From Intestinimonas massiliensis (ex Afouda et al. 2020) (GTDB taxonomy: Bacteria; Bacillota; Clostridia; Oscillospirales; Oscillospiraceae): a DNA stretch of 64,000 bases. The notes beneath the pieces were generated by a model that had not been told where the DNA came from, made no database searches, and saw nothing but the letters and a program-made list of their open reading frames with translations. Positions 33,707-41,934 of the stretch are shown in pieces; within the stretch, counting starts at the first letter, position 1; each line of letters opens with the position of its first letter. The position numbers were made by a program, and so were the translations under genes. Where the stretch lies: assembly GCF_001244995.1 (NCBI RefSeq), contig NZ_LN869529.1:1940957-2004956 (forward strand), read 5' to 3'.

Positions 33707-34200
33707 GCTCGTTCCCCTCTCACCTCAAAATCCAGGAAGGTCCCGCCCTCATCGGCCACGGCGTAGAGCCACGCGCCGCACTGCGCCTCCGCAGGGCAGT
33801 GGAACAGCCCCGCCTCCCGGTCGAAGGCCGTCTCCCCCCGGGAGAGCGTGTGGAGCTTCAGCCCCTCCGGCCCCCCGGCGGCCAGGGCCTCCGCCAGATT
33901 GTCAAAGAGAGTCTGGCACCCCGCCGCCCCGCTCTCCCTCGGGGCGTAGAGGTCCAGCCCGAAGGTGACCTGTACCTTCCTGCCGTACAACTCCTGCCAT
34001 TGGCCGCTGTCCCGGTCATACCGCTCTCCCAGGTAATCCCGGAAGCCGGACGGCCCGCCCTCGCAGGCGCGGATGGACACCGCCGCCACCGGCCCGCTCA
34101 GGCGTCTGCGCCCCTGGCCGGGCCAGGCCGCCACGGCCTGCACGCCCCGCGCAGTCAAAAAGGCCGTCATATGCTCCCGGATTCGATCCAATCCCGTCAT
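33703..34200 (-). CDS. Phage tail terminator/completion-like protein
   Basis: A 165-residue protein just upstream of the sheath gene, the place of XkdJ-type tail terminator proteins. It has GLDRIREHMTAFLTARGVQAV and VQVTFGLDLYAPRESGAAGCQTLFDNLAEAL, which recalls that group. ATG 34200 follows GGAGGAATGAC. Confidence 0.65.
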   Translation of the reverse strand: MTGLDRIREHMTAFLTARGVQAVAAWPGQGRRRLSGPVAAVSIRACEGGPSGFRDYLGERYDRDSGQWQELYGRKVQVTFGLDLYAPRESGAAGCQTLFDNLAEALAAGGPEGLKLHTLSRGETAFDREAGLFHCPAEAQCGAWLYAVADEGGTFLDFEVRGERA

Positions 34201-34201
34201 G

Positions 34202-34540
34202 TCATTCCTCCGCATCCCTGGGCCGCAGCAGCCCCCACCAGTGGGAGAGCCGCCGGCCCACATAGATGGGCTGGGCCTGCATTATCTCGTATTTCCGCCC
34301 ATTCCACTGGAGCCAGCCCTCCTCCAGCCCCTCCAGCGGGGCATCCGGGGGGCCCAGGTAGAGGAAGCGGTCCCGCCTGGCCTCCCCCAGGGGGGTGGGC
34401 AGGCTCTGCCACCGGTCCTCCCGCCGGTCCAGCACCGGCTGGAGGAAGGCCCGCGTCTGGACCTCCTGCCCGCCGCCGGAGTGGAGGCAGACGGTCTGTC
34501 CGTACCGTTTCAGAAGCCCCCGGAGCACTCCGCCCGTCAA
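34202..34540 (-). CDS. Phage head-tail joining protein
   Basis: A 112-residue beta-rich protein (FLQPVLDRREDRWQSLPTPLGEARRDRFLYLGPP, WLQWNGRKYEIMQAQPIYVG) of the kind that forms the head-tail stopper. TTG 34540 overlaps the stop of the preceding gene (TTGA), which supports translational coupling; GTG 34528 is another possible start but has no ribosome site. Confidence 0.6.
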   Translation of the reverse strand: MTGGVLRGLLKRYGQTVCLHSGGGQEVQTRAFLQPVLDRREDRWQSLPTPLGEARRDRFLYLGPPDAPLEGLEEGWLQWNGRKYEIMQAQPIYVGRRLSHWWGLLRPRDAEE

Positions 34541-34896
34541 CCCGGCACCCCCTGAAAGTGAAATCCCCGGTCGGCCAGGTAGGGGGCCAGCACGGCCTCC
34601 GCCCGCCGCCGCAGCTCGTCCCGCCGCAGGCAGGCGGCCTCTCCGCCGCCACGGACGGTCAGGTCCCCGGCGGAGAAGGCGCTCACCCCCTCCAGGTCCT
34701 CCCCCGCCCGCCAGTCGGCCAGCGCGGTCCAGGCCGCGGCCAGGGCGAAGGCTTCGGCGCAGTCCCCGGCCGTCACCCCCTCCTTCAGGCGGGCGGCCAG
34801 CTCCTGTTCCGCCTGGGTGCACAGCTTGCGCAGGCCCTCTTCCTCCTCGCCGGCCCCGCTCAGTGCCCTGGCCAATGCAAAGATCTCCTCCGTCAT
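34537..34896 (-). CDS. Phage head-tail connector-like protein
   Basis: A 119-residue helical protein right after the capsid gene, a place normally held by the gp6-like connector. Core CTQAEQELAARLKEGVTAGDCAEAFALAAAWTAL resembles connectors of PBSX-like phages. GGAGG is four bases before the ATG. Confidence 0.65.
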   Translation of the reverse strand: MTEEIFALARALSGAGEEEEGLRKLCTQAEQELAARLKEGVTAGDCAEAFALAAAWTALADWRAGEDLEGVSAFSAGDLTVRGGGEAACLRRDELRRRAEAVLAPYLADRGFHFQGVPG

Positions 34897-34906
34897 GCCG
34901 CCTCCA

Positions 34907-35938
34907 TCACACCGTCAGGACCTTGGCCGCGTCCTTGAAGATCTTGGCAAAGCCGCAAATGGTAGTGATCGCGGCCCGCTCCAGTTGCCGGTCGATGAGC
35001 TTGTCGTATTCCACCATCACCCGGTCACCGGACTGTACCATCTCCAGGGCGTAGCGCTTGTCCAGGCCGATGAGCTTGCCGCTGTCCATGGCGGAGGTGC
35101 GCAGCAGCTTGGCCCCCAGGGGGGTGGTCAGCCTGCCGGTACCCTGGAAGTTGAGGCCGGTCAGGGGGTTTTGGAACTCAGTCATCTTGAGCATGTCCAC
35201 CATGACGCCGCTGGGCACCAGCAGGGTGTTGAGCTCGTAGGGCTCGAACTGCGCCCAGAAGTCCACCAGGGCGTCGTAGTCCAGCGTACCGCTGGTGCCG
35301 CCGATGGGGCTGGTGCCCACCTGATAGGTGTCGGCGGCGTTGTCGTTGCCGTCGCCGCCGATGAGCACGCCGATGGCGTCCTCCACCAGCATCCGGCTGA
35401 TGTAGGCGCCGATCTGCTTGAGGGTGACGGAGAAGAGGTCCAGCTTCTGATAGCGGATGGCCTCGTAGGAGGCCACCAGCATCCTCCCCCGCTTGTGGAG
35501 CTTGACCAGGTTCTCCTGGGTCTTGACGGTGGTGGAGGGGATTGCGGCCCCTTCCTCCACCCGGCGGAGCTTTTTCTCGTCGCCGGGCGCGGAGGCGATG
35601 GAGCGGTAATCCAGCCCGTCGAAGCGGGTGACGGCTGCCACCAGATCGGGGAGGATGTCGGCCTCCTCCATGCCCAGCCGCACCGACCGGGCGATGTACT
35701 CGGGAAAGAGGACGGCGGAGTCGGAAGTACGGAAAAATTTCTCCACCACGTCGGAGCCCTCGCCCTTGACCTTGATGTCAAAGCGCTTGAGCTGCCGCTG
35801 GTAGGCGTCCAGCCCCTCCAGGGGGGTGCCCTTGTAGTGGGGACCGGGGTCCAGCTCCTCCAGCACCTGGGTAAAGGACTTACCCGTCTGGTTGTACATG
35901 CCTTTTTCCAGCTTTAGATTGTCATAACAGTATGCCAT
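34907..35938 (-). CDS. Phage major capsid protein
   Basis: A 343-residue capsid protein of the PBSX/HK97-fold type, starting MAYCYDNLKLEKGMYN and with FPEYIARSVRLGMEEADILPDLV, the IGGDGNDNAADTY segment and a C-terminus ending KDAAKVLTV. AAAGGAGG precedes the ATG. Its presence with portal and terminase shows that the block encodes heads, not only a tailocin. Confidence 0.92.
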   Translation of the reverse strand: MAYCYDNLKLEKGMYNQTGKSFTQVLEELDPGPHYKGTPLEGLDAYQRQLKRFDIKVKGEGSDVVEKFFRTSDSAVLFPEYIARSVRLGMEEADILPDLVAAVTRFDGLDYRSIASAPGDEKKLRRVEEGAAIPSTTVKTQENLVKLHKRGRMLVASYEAIRYQKLDLFSVTLKQIGAYISRMLVEDAIGVLIGGDGNDNAADTYQVGTSPIGGTSGTLDYDALVDFWAQFEPYELNTLLVPSGVMVDMLKMTEFQNPLTGLNFQGTGRLTTPLGAKLLRTSAMDSGKLIGLDKRYALEMVQSGDRVMVEYDKLIDRQLERAAITTICGFAKIFKDAAKVLTV

Positions 35939-35956
35939 ACCCGCATCCTCCTTTTC

Positions 35957-36313
35957 TTACAGCCGAACCACGGCGGTTTTGGCCGTGGTATCCGCGCTGA
36001 CGACCAGATAATCTCTCGCCCCGTCGCCGGAGCCCGCCTGTTTCACGCCGCCGGAGCCATCGGCGGTGAGGCTCACCCAGCCGGGCGCGACGCCTGTGCC
36101 GCTGTATTTGACCCGGGCAAAGCCTCCCACCTGTACGGCGGCAAAGCCCCCCACCGGAGCCAGGGCCACGCCGCAGAAGCGCTCCCCTGCCGTGCAGGGG
36201 CCCACTGTGCTGTCTCCGGCCAGCTTGACCGCCATGCCGTCCTCCACGCCGCTCTGGGCGATAAAGGTGGCGGTCACCGCGCCGATCTCTTCATAGGAAA
36301 CCTGTCTGCTCAT
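35957..36313 (-). CDS. Capsid decoration/DUF2190-like protein
   Basis: A 118-residue beta-rich, Gly-rich protein (VEDGMAVKLAGDSTVGPCTAGERFCGVAL, VGGFARVKYSGTG) between protease and capsid genes, as for decoration or fibre-like proteins such as DUF2190. Function by position and composition only. Confidence 0.65.
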   Translation of the reverse strand: MSRQVSYEEIGAVTATFIAQSGVEDGMAVKLAGDSTVGPCTAGERFCGVALAPVGGFAAVQVGGFARVKYSGTGVAPGWVSLTADGSGGVKQAGSGDGARDYLVVSADTTAKTAVVRL

Positions 36314-36347
36314 GCTCTTCCTCCCTTTCTTCTCCGTCCAACCTGCC

Positions 36348-37241
36348 TCAGATCAGGAAGGCCCCGTCCCGGGCCGTCTCCTGTTCCTGCCCTTCCGAAT
36401 AGGTCAACTGCGTCCGCAGGGCGTAGCGCTCCCGGGTCCGTTTTTCCAGCGCCTTGCGCAGCGCCTCCAGCTCGCCCTCCTCCAGCTTTTCCGTCATACG
36501 CTCCAGGACGGGTGCTTCCAGCTCCGGCTCGGCCAGCGCCCCCAGCCGCGCCACCTCCCGGCGCAGCCCGGCCAGATACTTGCGCCCCAGGGCGGCCTCC
36601 TGCTCCAGGCGCTCCAGCCGGGCCTCCCCCCGGAAGCCCTTGAGCACCCCCGCCCCCGGCTGGGCGGGCACGGCCACGAAGGACCACTCATAGGCGTCGG
36701 TGACGCCGTCTAGCTCGGCCCAGCACAGTTTTCCGTTGTAGGTCCGGCCCCGGATGTGCCGGCACTTCTCCCGGTCCCGGATGTCCTCGCCGCACACCGA
36801 GCAGACCGACCGCTCCACCGCGCAGCCCACCGATACCTCCCGTTTGATGCCTGCGTCGATCTCGGCGATCAGGTCCCGGTTGGCCTCGGTACGCAGCATG
36901 TAGGCGTACCCCTTCACATAGCACAGGGGGTCCCCCGCCCGGGTGGTGGCCTCCGGCTCCCGGACCACCTCCGCCCGGTAGATGCGGGCGGTCTGCCCCC
37001 TGGCGCTCCATTCGTGGTCAAAGATGCCGCTTTTCCCCACGAACTTTTCCGCCAGCGTCTCCAGGGCCTGGGGGGAGAAGCGCTCCCCATCCCGGTCGAT
37101 CTCGTTGTCGCACAGCCGAACCGAGAAGGTGTAGACCTCTTCCGCCGTCAGCTCCTTCCGGCTAAATTGATGGATCTGCTCCAGCTCCCGCCGGTCCACT
37201 TGGGGGCCCCGGCCCAGCCCCGCCTCTTTTTTGATCTGCAA
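36348..37241 (-). CDS. Prohead protease / XkdF-like head maturation protein
   Basis: A 297-residue protein with an N-terminal protease-like domain (FSVRLCDNEIDRDGERFSPQALETLAEKFVGKSGIFDHEW) and the serine-protease-like block REVSVGCAVE. A cysteine cluster (C-S-V-C ... C-R-H) could bind zinc, and the C-terminus is a long Glu-rich coiled coil that may act as scaffold. TTG 37241 with GGGGAGG eight bases before it is the best start; upstream sequence overlaps the portal gene in another frame. It matures the capsid protein. Confidence 0.82.
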   Translation of the reverse strand: MQIKKEAGLGRGPQVDRRELEQIHQFSRKELTAEEVYTFSVRLCDNEIDRDGERFSPQALETLAEKFVGKSGIFDHEWSARGQTARIYRAEVVREPEATTRAGDPLCYVKGYAYMLRTEANRDLIAEIDAGIKREVSVGCAVERSVCSVCGEDIRDREKCRHIRGRTYNGKLCWAELDGVTDAYEWSFVAVPAQPGAGVLKGFRGEARLERLEQEAALGRKYLAGLRREVARLGALAEPELEAPVLERMTEKLEEGELEALRKALEKRTRERYALRTQLTYSEGQEQETARDGAFLI

Positions 37242-37255
37242 GCTTTCGTCCTCCC

Positions 37256-38410
37256 CTATCTTCCGCTGTTCTGTCCGCGCACCGCCCGGGCCTGCTCCCG
37301 GTACAGCTCGGCGCGGGCCTCCTCCACCTGATCCTGCAGGTTGATGTCGTCCCACCGGACCTCCACCCGGCCGCCGTAGCCGTGTACCCGCAGCCACAGC
37401 TCGCAGATGCGCTCCACCACCGGGTCCAGGGACCGCCGCAGTGCGGTGATCTCGCTGGTCATCATGTCGGCCTGCTGGGTGCTCATGCGCTCGGTGGAGG
37501 ACCAGGACAGCCCCAGCAGGAAGGGTGGGATTCCCGTCTTGGCGATGAGCTGTTCCAGGATCTGCCGCACGGGCACCTCGCTGTCCAGCACCTGGTTGTC
37601 GGCGCCGATGACCTTGATGTCCACGTCGCCCACCGCCACAAAATCCCGGACCCCGCCGTTTTTTCCCGCCTGCATGGCCGCCGACCACTCCTGAGCGATC
37701 TGCCGGCACCGCTCCTGGGCGCAGGTCCGCTCCAGGCCGTCCTCCCCCGGCTTGCAGACCACGGCAAAGCGCACGTTGCCCATGCGCTCCCAGTTCATGC
37801 CCATAGCCTGATAGATTTTTAGCAGGATTCCGGTCAAAAAGGGCATGGACCGCAGCAGGGACACCCCATAGGGGCTGTCGGTTTCCGGCTGGAAAGGGGT
37901 AAAAAGGAGGAGCTCCTGACAGGGGAGCTCCTCAATCTGTCCGTTTTCCCTCCGGGCGCAGAGGGTGAAGTCCAGGGGGGAGTCTCCCTCCCGGATCTCC
38001 AGGTCGGCGGCATTCCCGCACAGCAGGGCGGCCACCTCCCGGCCGTCGGGGTCCAGCACCAGCTCACCCACGGCCCGTCCGCAGGTGAGCAGCGAGTCCA
38101 TGTAGCAGTCCAGGAAGGACTGCACGCCCCGCTGTCCCCGTCCGGTGGGCACCGTGCGCAGAAACCGCTCCAGCCCCTCCTGGGCCCTGGGGTCTCCGCA
38201 CTGCACCCGGACGCCGCCCACCAGCCGGATGAGCTTTATGAGGGCGGCGTCCACGATGGGCACCGCCTCCCGGATGGCGCGGTAAAGGGCAATCTCCCCA
38301 TTGCGCAGAGGCACATAGCCGTCCAGCACCCCGAAGGGATGCCTGCCCCCGTCCCGGAGCTGTACCGCCGTCCCGGTCAGAGGCACTTTTTTCTTTTCAA
38401 ACAAAGCCAT
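37256..38410 (-). CDS. Phage portal protein
   Basis: A 384-residue portal that forms the DNA gate and terminase dock. Signature blocks are the N-terminal YVPLRNGEIALYRAIREAVPIVDAAL, GELVLDPDGREVAAL, and the C-terminal LIAKTGIPPFLLGLSWSSTERMSTQQADM. ATG 38410 is six bases after GGGAG; ATG 38416 would touch it. Confidence 0.92.
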   Translation of the reverse strand: MALFEKKKVPLTGTAVQLRDGGRHPFGVLDGYVPLRNGEIALYRAIREAVPIVDAALIKLIRLVGGVRVQCGDPRAQEGLERFLRTVPTGRGQRGVQSFLDCYMDSLLTCGRAVGELVLDPDGREVAALLCGNAADLEIREGDSPLDFTLCARRENGQIEELPCQELLLFTPFQPETDSPYGVSLLRSMPFLTGILLKIYQAMGMNWERMGNVRFAVVCKPGEDGLERTCAQERCRQIAQEWSAAMQAGKNGGVRDFVAVGDVDIKVIGADNQVLDSEVPVRQILEQLIAKTGIPPFLLGLSWSSTERMSTQQADMMTSEITALRRSLDPVVERICELWLRVHGYGGRVEVRWDDINLQDQVEEARAELYREQARAVRGQNSGR

Positions 38411-38427
38411 ATCCATCTCCCGTCACT

Positions 38428-39675
38428 CTAAAAGGCTTCCCGCTCCGCGTACCCCGCCGCCAGTCCGCCCCGCTCCCCTTCTCCCGCCGCCACCATGGCG
38501 GCAAAGTAGCGGATGTCGTCCATGGCGTGGTCGTGCTCTTTGAGCACCCGATCCCGCCCGCTTCCGGGGTCCCAGCGATAGAGCCCGAATTCCCGCAGGC
38601 TGTCCCGGCACCCGCTGCAAATGACCAGCTTCCCGCTCCGGAGCAGCTCCGCCGTCACCCGGATGCCGGAGAGCACGTCGTTGTCGGCCTTGCAGACCCG
38701 CCAGCCCTCCCGCCGCAGAGTCTCCAAGAAACTGGCCGCCGAGGGGTCCACCACCACCCGGCGGATCTCCCGCTCTCCGGCCAGCCGCCGCAGGTCGGCG
38801 GCATACTCACCGTCGGTTTTCTGCCGCCCGGCTCTCTTGGAATCGTAGTAGTACTCCTCCACCCGGTACCACACCCCGTTCTTCCTGCCCCACAGGCCGA
38901 AGGAGGCGGGGTTGACCGTACCGTAATCACAGGAGATGCGCCACTCCTCCATAGGTCCGGCCGGGGGCGGGCGTACCAGGCTCTCGTCGAAGAAGCCGTA
39001 CACCAGCCCCTCGGCGGCCACCCATTCCCCCAGTACGAACCGCCGGTAGAAGGCGCCCTGAAAGCGCCGCTCATACCGCCGTCGCATCGCGTCCGACAGC
39101 CCCGGGTTGTCCTCCATGGTAAAGTGGAGATAGAGGGCCCGCTTTTCCCCGGCCTTCCGGATCCACTCCTGGTAAAACCAGTGTCCGGGGTGCTCCGGGT
39201 TGCAGGAGAACCACAGCCGGCTGCCCTCCACGGAGCATCGGGCGCAGGTCTGTTCCACAAAGGAGCGGGGCATGAGGGCCGCCTCGTCCAGCAGGGCCCC
39301 GGCCAGCGTGATGCCCTGGATGACGGCGGCGCTGGATTCATCCCGGCCGCCGAAGAGGTAAAAGGTGTTTTCCCTTCCTCCCACGCGCAGGGTCAGCCGG
39401 CTCTGGGAGAGCCGCTCCTCCGCCTGGAACCCCAGCTCCTTTAGCGTGGGCAGCAGCGGGACCAGGAGGTTGCGCCGCACGCTCTGGACGCTGCGGCCGC
39501 ACAGGGCGAACTGCCGGTCCTGGAAGCGCCCCATGGCCCAGCAGAAAAAAGACAGCCCCAGGCAGAAGGTCTTTCCGCTGCGGACTGCGCCGTCGCAGAT
39601 GACGGCCTCCCAGTGTCCGGCCTCGGGTGAGCACCACCAGGTGAGGACCCGCCGCTGCTTGGAGGAGAACCTCAT
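38428..39675 (-). CDS. Phage terminase large subunit (PBSX family)
   Basis: A 415-residue packaging motor. The ATPase part has Walker A GAVRSGKT near residues 28-35 and Walker B-like LAGALLDEAALM. The nuclease part has SCDYGTVNPASFGLW, VVVDPSAASFLETL and a C-terminal acidic DHAMDDIRYF. ATG 39675 overlaps the small subunit stop (ATGA). Longer readings run antisense-like Gly/Arg-rich sequence and are not genuine. Confidence 0.93.
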   Translation of the reverse strand: MRFSSKQRRVLTWWCSPEAGHWEAVICDGAVRSGKTFCLGLSFFCWAMGRFQDRQFALCGRSVQSVRRNLLVPLLPTLKELGFQAEERLSQSRLTLRVGGRENTFYLFGGRDESSAAVIQGITLAGALLDEAALMPRSFVEQTCARCSVEGSRLWFSCNPEHPGHWFYQEWIRKAGEKRALYLHFTMEDNPGLSDAMRRRYERRFQGAFYRRFVLGEWVAAEGLVYGFFDESLVRPPPAGPMEEWRISCDYGTVNPASFGLWGRKNGVWYRVEEYYYDSKRAGRQKTDGEYAADLRRLAGEREIRRVVVDPSAASFLETLRREGWRVCKADNDVLSGIRVTAELLRSGKLVICSGCRDSLREFGLYRWDPGSGRDRVLKEHDHAMDDIRYFAAMVAAGEGERGGLAAGYAEREAF

Positions 39676-39998
39676 AGGTCCTCCCGCTCGGTTTTTTCTT
39701 CGTCTCCGCCGCTCTCCTCCAGAGCCCGGAGAAAGCGCTCCGCCCCCTCGCCGCTCTGGCCCGCCATGCTGTAGAGCTTCTCCAGGGCCAGCAGCTTGTC
39801 CACCAGCCGGATCTCTACCGCGCCGTTGCCGTGCCGTTTGAGCTCCGTGAGTCCGGTGAGGTCCAGCTTTTCGATCTCCTCCAACTGCCCCTCGCCCAGG
39901 AAGGCCAACTTGACCGCGTCGTTGCTCTTCCGGTCCGCCAGCCGCTCCAGCCGCCTCAGCACGTCGTTTTTCCACTCCCGCTCTGTCTTTGCCTTCAC
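39672..39998 (-). CDS. Phage terminase small subunit-like protein
   Basis: A 108-residue helical protein, VKAKTEREWKNDVLRRLERL, EGQLEEIEKLDLTGL, KLLALEKLYSM, directly before the large subunit. GTG 39998 with GAGAGGTGG upstream is the best start. First gene of the phage block; the 95 bases to the smpB promoter hold no clear phage promoter. Confidence 0.8.
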   Translation of the reverse strand: MKAKTEREWKNDVLRRLERLADRKSNDAVKLAFLGEGQLEEIEKLDLTGLTELKRHGNGAVEIRLVDKLLALEKLYSMAGQSGEGAERFLRALEESGGDEEKTEREDL

Positions 39999-40094
39999 GC
40001 CATCCCACCTCTCACCCTTTCCGCGCCCCGCCAAAATGTTGCATGCTCCGGTACACGAAGCCAAAAACCGTCTTTCGGCGTCGAAAAGCCCCTC

Positions 40095-40123
40095 TTGTCC
40101 TTTTGGGGGTTCTGTGGTATAAT
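40095..40123 (+). promoter_or_regulatory. Sigma-A promoter for smpB
   Basis: TTGTCC, 17-base spacer, perfect TATAAT; ends 28 bases before the smpB start. Confidence 0.88.
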
Positions 40124-40151
40124 TTTTATCTTAGCAGAGGGGAGGTGCACC

Positions 40152-40619
40152 ATGGACCGCAGCGCTATCAAACAGATTGCCGCCAACCGCAAGGCGTATC
40201 ACGACTACTTTGTAGAGGAGAAATTCGAGGCCGGCCTCGAACTGTGCGGCACGGAGGTCAAATCCATCCGCCAGGGCAACGTCAACCTGAAGGACTCCTA
40301 CTGTATCATCAAGGACGGCCAGATGGTGGTCCACGGGATGCACGTCAGCCCCTATGAGAAGGGCAATATCTTTAACCGGGACCCGGTTCGGCCCCGCCGC
40401 CTGCTGATGCACAAGCGTGAGATTCTGCGTCTGTTTGCCAAGGTCAAGCAGGACGGCTATGCTCTGGTGCCTCTGTGCATCTACTTTAAGGGGCCGCGCA
40501 TCAAGCTGGAGGTGGGCCTGTGCAAGGGCAAAAAGCTCTATGACAAGCGTGCCACCGCCGCGGCCAAGGACGCTCGGCGGGAGATTGACCGCGCCATGAA
40601 GGACCGGGCCAGATATTAG
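40152..40619 (+). CDS. smpB: SsrA-binding protein SmpB
   Basis: A 155-residue partner of tmRNA in trans-translation, which rescues stalled ribosomes. The motifs AANRKAYHDYFVEEKFEAGLEL, GTEVKSIRQG, KDSYCIIKDGQM and a basic C-terminal tail (LYDKRATAAAKDARREIDRAM) are all present. GGAGG precedes ATG 40152. The tmRNA gene itself is 740 bases further on. Confidence 0.97.
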   Translation: MDRSAIKQIAANRKAYHDYFVEEKFEAGLELCGTEVKSIRQGNVNLKDSYCIIKDGQMVVHGMHVSPYEKGNIFNRDPVRPRRLLMHKREILRLFAKVKQDGYALVPLCIYFKGPRIKLEVGLCKGKKLYDKRATAAAKDARREIDRAMKDRARY

Positions 40620-40622
40620 GCA

Positions 40623-40651
40623 TTGACACCGGCCGGAGAGTGTGTTATTTT
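40623..40651 (+). promoter_or_regulatory. Sigma-A promoter for the peptidyl-prolyl isomerase gene
   Basis: Perfect TTGACA, 17-base spacer, TATTTT; begins just after the smpB stop. Confidence 0.8.
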
Positions 40652-40685
40652 ATAGTACTCTCCCAAATTGAAAGGAGTGTTTCCC

Positions 40686-41207
40686 ATGGCTCAGAATCCC
40701 ATTGTCACCTTTGAAATGGAAAACGGCGGCAGGATGGTGGCCGAGCTCTACCCCGATAAGGCCCCCAATACCGTCAACAACTTCATTAGCCTGGTCCAGT
40801 CGGGGTTTTACAACGGGCTGATCTTCCACCGGGTCATCCCCGGCTTCATGATCCAGGGCGGCTGTCCCCAGGGCACCGGCACGGGCGGCCCCGGGTACTC
40901 CATCCGGGGGGAGTTTACCGGGAATCGCTTTCCGAACGACCTGAAGCATGACCGCGGCGTGCTTTCCATGGCCCGTACCATGGCGCCCAACTCCGCCGGC
41001 AGCCAGTTCTTTATCATGGTGGAGGCGGCCCCTCATCTGGACGGCCAGTACGCCTCCTTCGGCAAGGTGATCGAGGGCATGGAGGTGGCCGACGCCATCG
41101 TGTCCGTGCGCACCGACCGGATGGATAAGCCCATGGAGGACCAGCGGATGAAGGCGGTGACTGTGGAGACCTTCGGTGTGGATTACCCCGCGCCGGAAAA
41201 GGTATAA
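40686..41207 (+). CDS. Cyclophilin-type peptidyl-prolyl cis-trans isomerase
   Basis: A 173-residue cytoplasmic cyclophilin. Active-site blocks FHRVIPGFMIQGG, SMARTMAPNSAGSQFFIM and LDGQYASFGKVIEGM are complete. No signal peptide, so it assists folding in the cytoplasm. AAAGGAG precedes ATG 40686 and a consensus promoter precedes it. It stands between smpB and ssrA. Confidence 0.95.
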   Translation: MAQNPIVTFEMENGGRMVAELYPDKAPNTVNNFISLVQSGFYNGLIFHRVIPGFMIQGGCPQGTGTGGPGYSIRGEFTGNRFPNDLKHDRGVLSMARTMAPNSAGSQFFIMVEAAPHLDGQYASFGKVIEGMEVADAIVSVRTDRMDKPMEDQRMKAVTVETFGVDYPAPEKV

Positions 41208-41359
41208 TCACACGTAATGGTTGGATTTTGCAAACTCCCGGCTTTCTGAACGTGGCCCAGCGCAAGCGGGCCCATTCAGGGGCGGAGGCGCAAGGGCAGG
41301 AAGGGATGGATGCGCGGCTTTGCCGGGTGTGCCGAACGGAATGGACTTTGCGACGACGC

Positions 41360-41713
41360 GGGGGCGTACCGGTTTCGACGGGGATGCAGAGGCGGGAATA
41401 GCGGGCGAAGGCGCCCAGCCTTCTAAAAATGGGCATTCTTTATAAATTAAAGAACAACAACGATTACGAACTCGTAGCGGCTTAAGTTCCGCTGCCGTCC
41501 CAGCCGGAAGGCCCACGAGCCGGTTTGGGGCGTGATTTGAGTGGGGACCGTGCGTGCGCAAAGCTTTGAGCGCACCATGCATCATGAAGCTACCAACCTG
41601 CTGAGCGTGACGGCTCGCGCTTCAGGAAGGGAAATTTAAAAGACCGTCTGCGCCCGGAGAAGTTCCCGTTAAAACATTTTCGGACGGGGGTTCAACTCCC
41701 CCCGCCTCCACCA
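41360..41713 (+). ncRNA. ssrA: Transfer-messenger RNA (tmRNA)
   Basis: A single-piece tmRNA of about 354 bases. The 5' end GGGGGCGTACCGGTTTCGACGG and the 3' end ...GGTTCAACTCCCCCCGCCTCCACCA form the tRNA-like domain, with GGGGGCG pairing with CGCCTCC and CCA encoded. The tag frame ends NNNDYELVAA followed by TAA (AAC AAC AAC GAT TAC GAA CTC GTA GCG GCT TAA at about 41457-41486). The codon before it is AAG, so the tag may begin with Lys. Exact 5' processing is inferred from pairing. Confidence 0.95.
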
Positions 41714-41754
41714 AATCCCGAACCCTTGATAAATCAGGGTTTCGGGATTTTTTC
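41713..41754 (+). terminator. Rho-independent terminator of ssrA
   Basis: AAATCCCGAA-CCCT and AGGG-TTTCGGGATTT pair around a short loop, followed by T; it starts at the CCA end of tmRNA. Confidence 0.9.
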
Positions 41755-41891
41755 TTTGTTTTTCAATGGTTTCATGGTTTTGTCCATGGTACAATGTAAG
41801 TTGAAAGAGTATGGTGTCGTGTGTAAAAATCTCAAAAAATGCACACGAATTTGCACATGAAATTAACGGGCGAACCCAAGGCTTTCGATAT

Positions 41892-41934
41892 AAAACCCCC
41901 CCCCGCCGCTCCAAGGAGCGGCGGGGGCTTTTTC
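41892..41934. terminator. Hairpin at the 3' end of the large phage protein gene
   Basis: A perfect 13-bp stem (CCCCCGCCGCTCC / GGAGCGGCGGGGG) with an AA loop, with AAAA on the left and CTTTTT on the right. It can end transcription from either side. Confidence 0.88.

Noticed and set aside
26733-39998. The phage block as a simple tailocin (headless killer particle)
   Set aside because: Capsid, portal, head protease and both terminase subunits are present and intact, so heads are encoded.
41247-41280. Imperfect inverted repeat between the isomerase gene and ssrA
   Set aside because: CTGAA and GGCCC arms pair, but no T run follows, so I could not support a terminator or other role.
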